Of a DNA stretch of 6,358 nt, positions 5,482 to 6,358 are shown in pieces (within the stretch, counting starts at the first letter, position 1; each line of letters starts with the position of its first letter). The stretch is from an uncultured Bacillota bacterium. Its GTDB lineage: Bacteria; Bacillota; Clostridia; Peptostreptococcales; Anaerovoracaceae. The stretch is taken from positions 1 to 6,358 of the forward strand of contig CAMOZS010000100.1 in the NCBI GenBank assembly GCA_946631075.1, written 5' to 3'. The position numbers were made by a program, and so were the translations under genes. The notes under the pieces are model-generated. The model made no database searches and had not been told where the DNA came from. It saw nothing but the letters and a program-made list of their open reading frames with translations.

Positions 5482-6301
5482 GGTAGACTTCCCCTGCCAT
5501 GCCGATGACGCACTGGTCGCCGAAGGCCTGTTTCAGCTCGCAGATGGCCTCGATCCCGGTGCAGTGGACCGGCATGATCCTTGCCACTTCTTCTCTTTTG
5601 AACGCTTCGATGACTTCCCGGCGCTGCTCAGCATTTGCATGATAAAGATGCATCCCGGAGACAAAACAGGCGACTTTCTCGCCCGGGAAGATCCTGCGGG
5701 CTTCTTCCAGTGCCGAGATCACGCCCCGGTGGGAGCATCCGGAAAAGACGTAAAGGCCTTCCGGCTGGCGGATGACCAGGATCTGCTCGTGGGACATGTC
5801 GTCGAAGACCGGAGCACCGCTGACACCGAAATAGTAGAATTTCTCGGTCGGCTCAAAACCTTCGGCCATGGGCACAGTGCCGGAAATGATGATGTCGTCG
5901 GTGATCTTGACCGGTCCGTCGGTCAGGATGAAACGGTCGTTGATCCCGTCTCTCTGCTCCCTGGTCCAGCGGATGCCGCACATCTCATCCTCGATCTTGC
6001 CGTCCTCGAATCCGTGGGACTCGCGGAAAGCGTTCTTATGAATATAGATCGGCGCCTTGCGGTTGCGGCGGCAGAACATGGGAAAGCCGCCCGTGTGGTC
6101 ATAGTGGCCGTGGCTGACCACGGCAAAATCCACCTGGGACAGGTCCACCTTCATCCGGTCCGCGTTCATGGCGAAAGCGTCCGATGCTCCCGCATCAAAT
6201 AGGATCTTCTTGTCGCCGGTGTCGATGTAGATCGAAAGCCCGTGCTCCGCAAGCACCCCTTCTGTTTCTGTTTTGTTCTCTACGAGAAACTGAAATTCCA
6301 T
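5471..6301 (-). CDS. Metallo-beta-lactamase-fold hydrolase (COG1237-like)
   Basis: Cytosolic metal-dependent hydrolase of 276 residues from the metallo-beta-lactamase superfamily. The metal-binding motif SHGHYDH (63-69) gives His64, His66, Asp68 and His69; further likely ligands or active-site residues are His191 in GCSHRG, His218 in GMHL and His246 in VHCTG. The opening VENKTETEGVLAEHGLSIYI and the SGCSHRG and SGMHLYHA blocks resemble the COG1237 group, whose archaeal members are annotated as dihydropterin-ribofuranosyl-aminobenzene phosphate synthases. That function is not expected here, and I assign no substrate. The ATG at 6301 follows AGGAGG (6309-6314) by 7 nt, a strong unambiguous start. 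It is the first visible gene of the run and sits behind a consensus-like promoter. Its stop falls in the first of the 21-nt repeats that begin recX, so the two are probably translationally linked. Family assignment is firm; the reaction is unknown. Confidence 0.93.
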   Translation of the reverse strand: MEFQFLVENKTETEGVLAEHGLSIYIDTGDKKILFDAGASDAFAMNADRMKVDLSQVDFAVVSHGHYDHTGGFPMFCRRNRKAPIYIHKNAFRESHGFEDGKIEDEMCGIRWTREQRDGINDRFILTDGPVKITDDIIISGTVPMAEGFEPTEKFYYFGVSGAPVFDDMSHEQILVIRQPEGLYVFSGCSHRGVISALEEARRIFPGEKVACFVSGMHLYHANAEQRREVIEAFKREEVARIMPVHCTGIEAICELKQAFGDQCVIGMAGEVYRDC

Positions 6302-6308
6302 GTATTTT

Positions 6309-6314
6309 CCTCCT
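6309..6314 (-). promoter_or_regulatory. Shine-Dalgarno site of the hydrolase gene
   Basis: AGGAGG on the minus strand, 7 nt before the ATG at 6301. It fixes the start, and it directly touches the putative -10 box. Confidence 0.85.
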
Positions 6315-6344
6315 ATTATAGTTGTGATGATCCTGTGTTGTCAG
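6315..6344 (-). promoter_or_regulatory. Candidate housekeeping-sigma promoter upstream of the hydrolase gene
   Basis: On the minus strand, CTGACA (6339-6344, five of six matches to TTGACA) is separated by 18 nt from a perfect TATAAT (6315-6320). This is the best promoter match in the window and lies directly before the first gene of the run. Only 13 nt separate the -10 box from the ATG, so transcription beginning 6-8 nt after the box would leave an mRNA with almost no leader and without the complete AGGAGG. Either the mRNA is nearly leaderless, or the boxes are coincidental in an AT-rich leader and the true promoter lies beyond the window. Confidence 0.45.
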
Positions 6345-6358
6345 CCCTGGCTTGGGCT
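6343..6358. repeat. Inverted repeat at the right window edge
   Basis: AGCCC (6343-6347) and GGGCT (6354-6358) form a perfect 5-bp stem with a 6-base loop, and the stem may continue past the edge. It overlaps the candidate -35 box by two bases. It could be an operator half, part of a terminator of an unseen upstream gene, or chance; the window ends too soon to decide. Confidence 0.3.

Noticed and set aside
4297..5508. A 403-codon plus-strand open frame crossing rmuC, the unknown gene and recX
   Set aside because: It is antisense to three well-supported genes. Its Leu/Gly/His-rich translation has no recognisable domain and reflects GC-rich codon use on the other strand.

Overview
This window looks like the chromosome of a fairly GC-rich anaerobic member of the Bacillota, class Clostridia (a Lachnospiraceae-like relative is my best guess). 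The evidence is strong purine-rich Shine-Dalgarno sites before nearly every gene, a lipoprotein of the Bmp/PnrA nucleoside-binding family, a 434-residue pyrimidine-nucleoside phosphorylase collinear with the Bacillus enzyme, and short RecX and RmuC proteins of Firmicutes type. The lineage is inference; no rRNA or marker gene is present.

All seven genes lie on the minus strand and are read from right to left. From the right edge: a promoter-like region (about 6309-6358), a metallo-beta-lactamase-fold hydrolase (5471-6301), recX (4924-5439 or slightly longer), an unrecognised 159-residue protein (4438-4917), rmuC (3423-4454), a calcineurin-like metallophosphoesterase (2623-3426), a pyrimidine-nucleoside phosphorylase (1277-2581) and a nucleoside-type ABC-transporter binding lipoprotein (41-1198). 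The first five genes are joined by gaps of at most 31 nt or by overlaps of 4 and 17 nt, so they almost certainly share one transcript. The last two follow after 41 and 78 nt. There is no gene-free stretch over 300 bases, no RNA gene, no mobile element and no CRISPR array. No terminator is visible in the 40 bases after the last gene, where ABC-transporter ATPase and permease genes would be expected next.

Functionally the right half is DNA maintenance (RecX, a RecA modulator; RmuC, a putative recombination-limiting nuclease-fold protein) with two metal-dependent hydrolases of unknown substrate and one unknown protein. The left half is nucleoside salvage: a surface lipoprotein captures a nucleoside and the phosphorylase splits pyrimidine nucleosides into base and (deoxy)ribose-1-phosphate.

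The genes themselves are ordinary. The most unusual signals are in the junctions: three in-phase 21-nt repeats at the hydrolase/recX junction, each carrying a start codon; three copies of a TTTTGGCCGGAA-like element 19-20 nt apart just before the lipoprotein gene; a GC-rich hairpin covering the phosphorylase ribosome binding site; and a consensus promoter whose -10 box directly touches the Shine-Dalgarno sequence of the first gene. I see no convincing new multi-gene system; the unknown protein between recX and rmuC is the best candidate for new biology.
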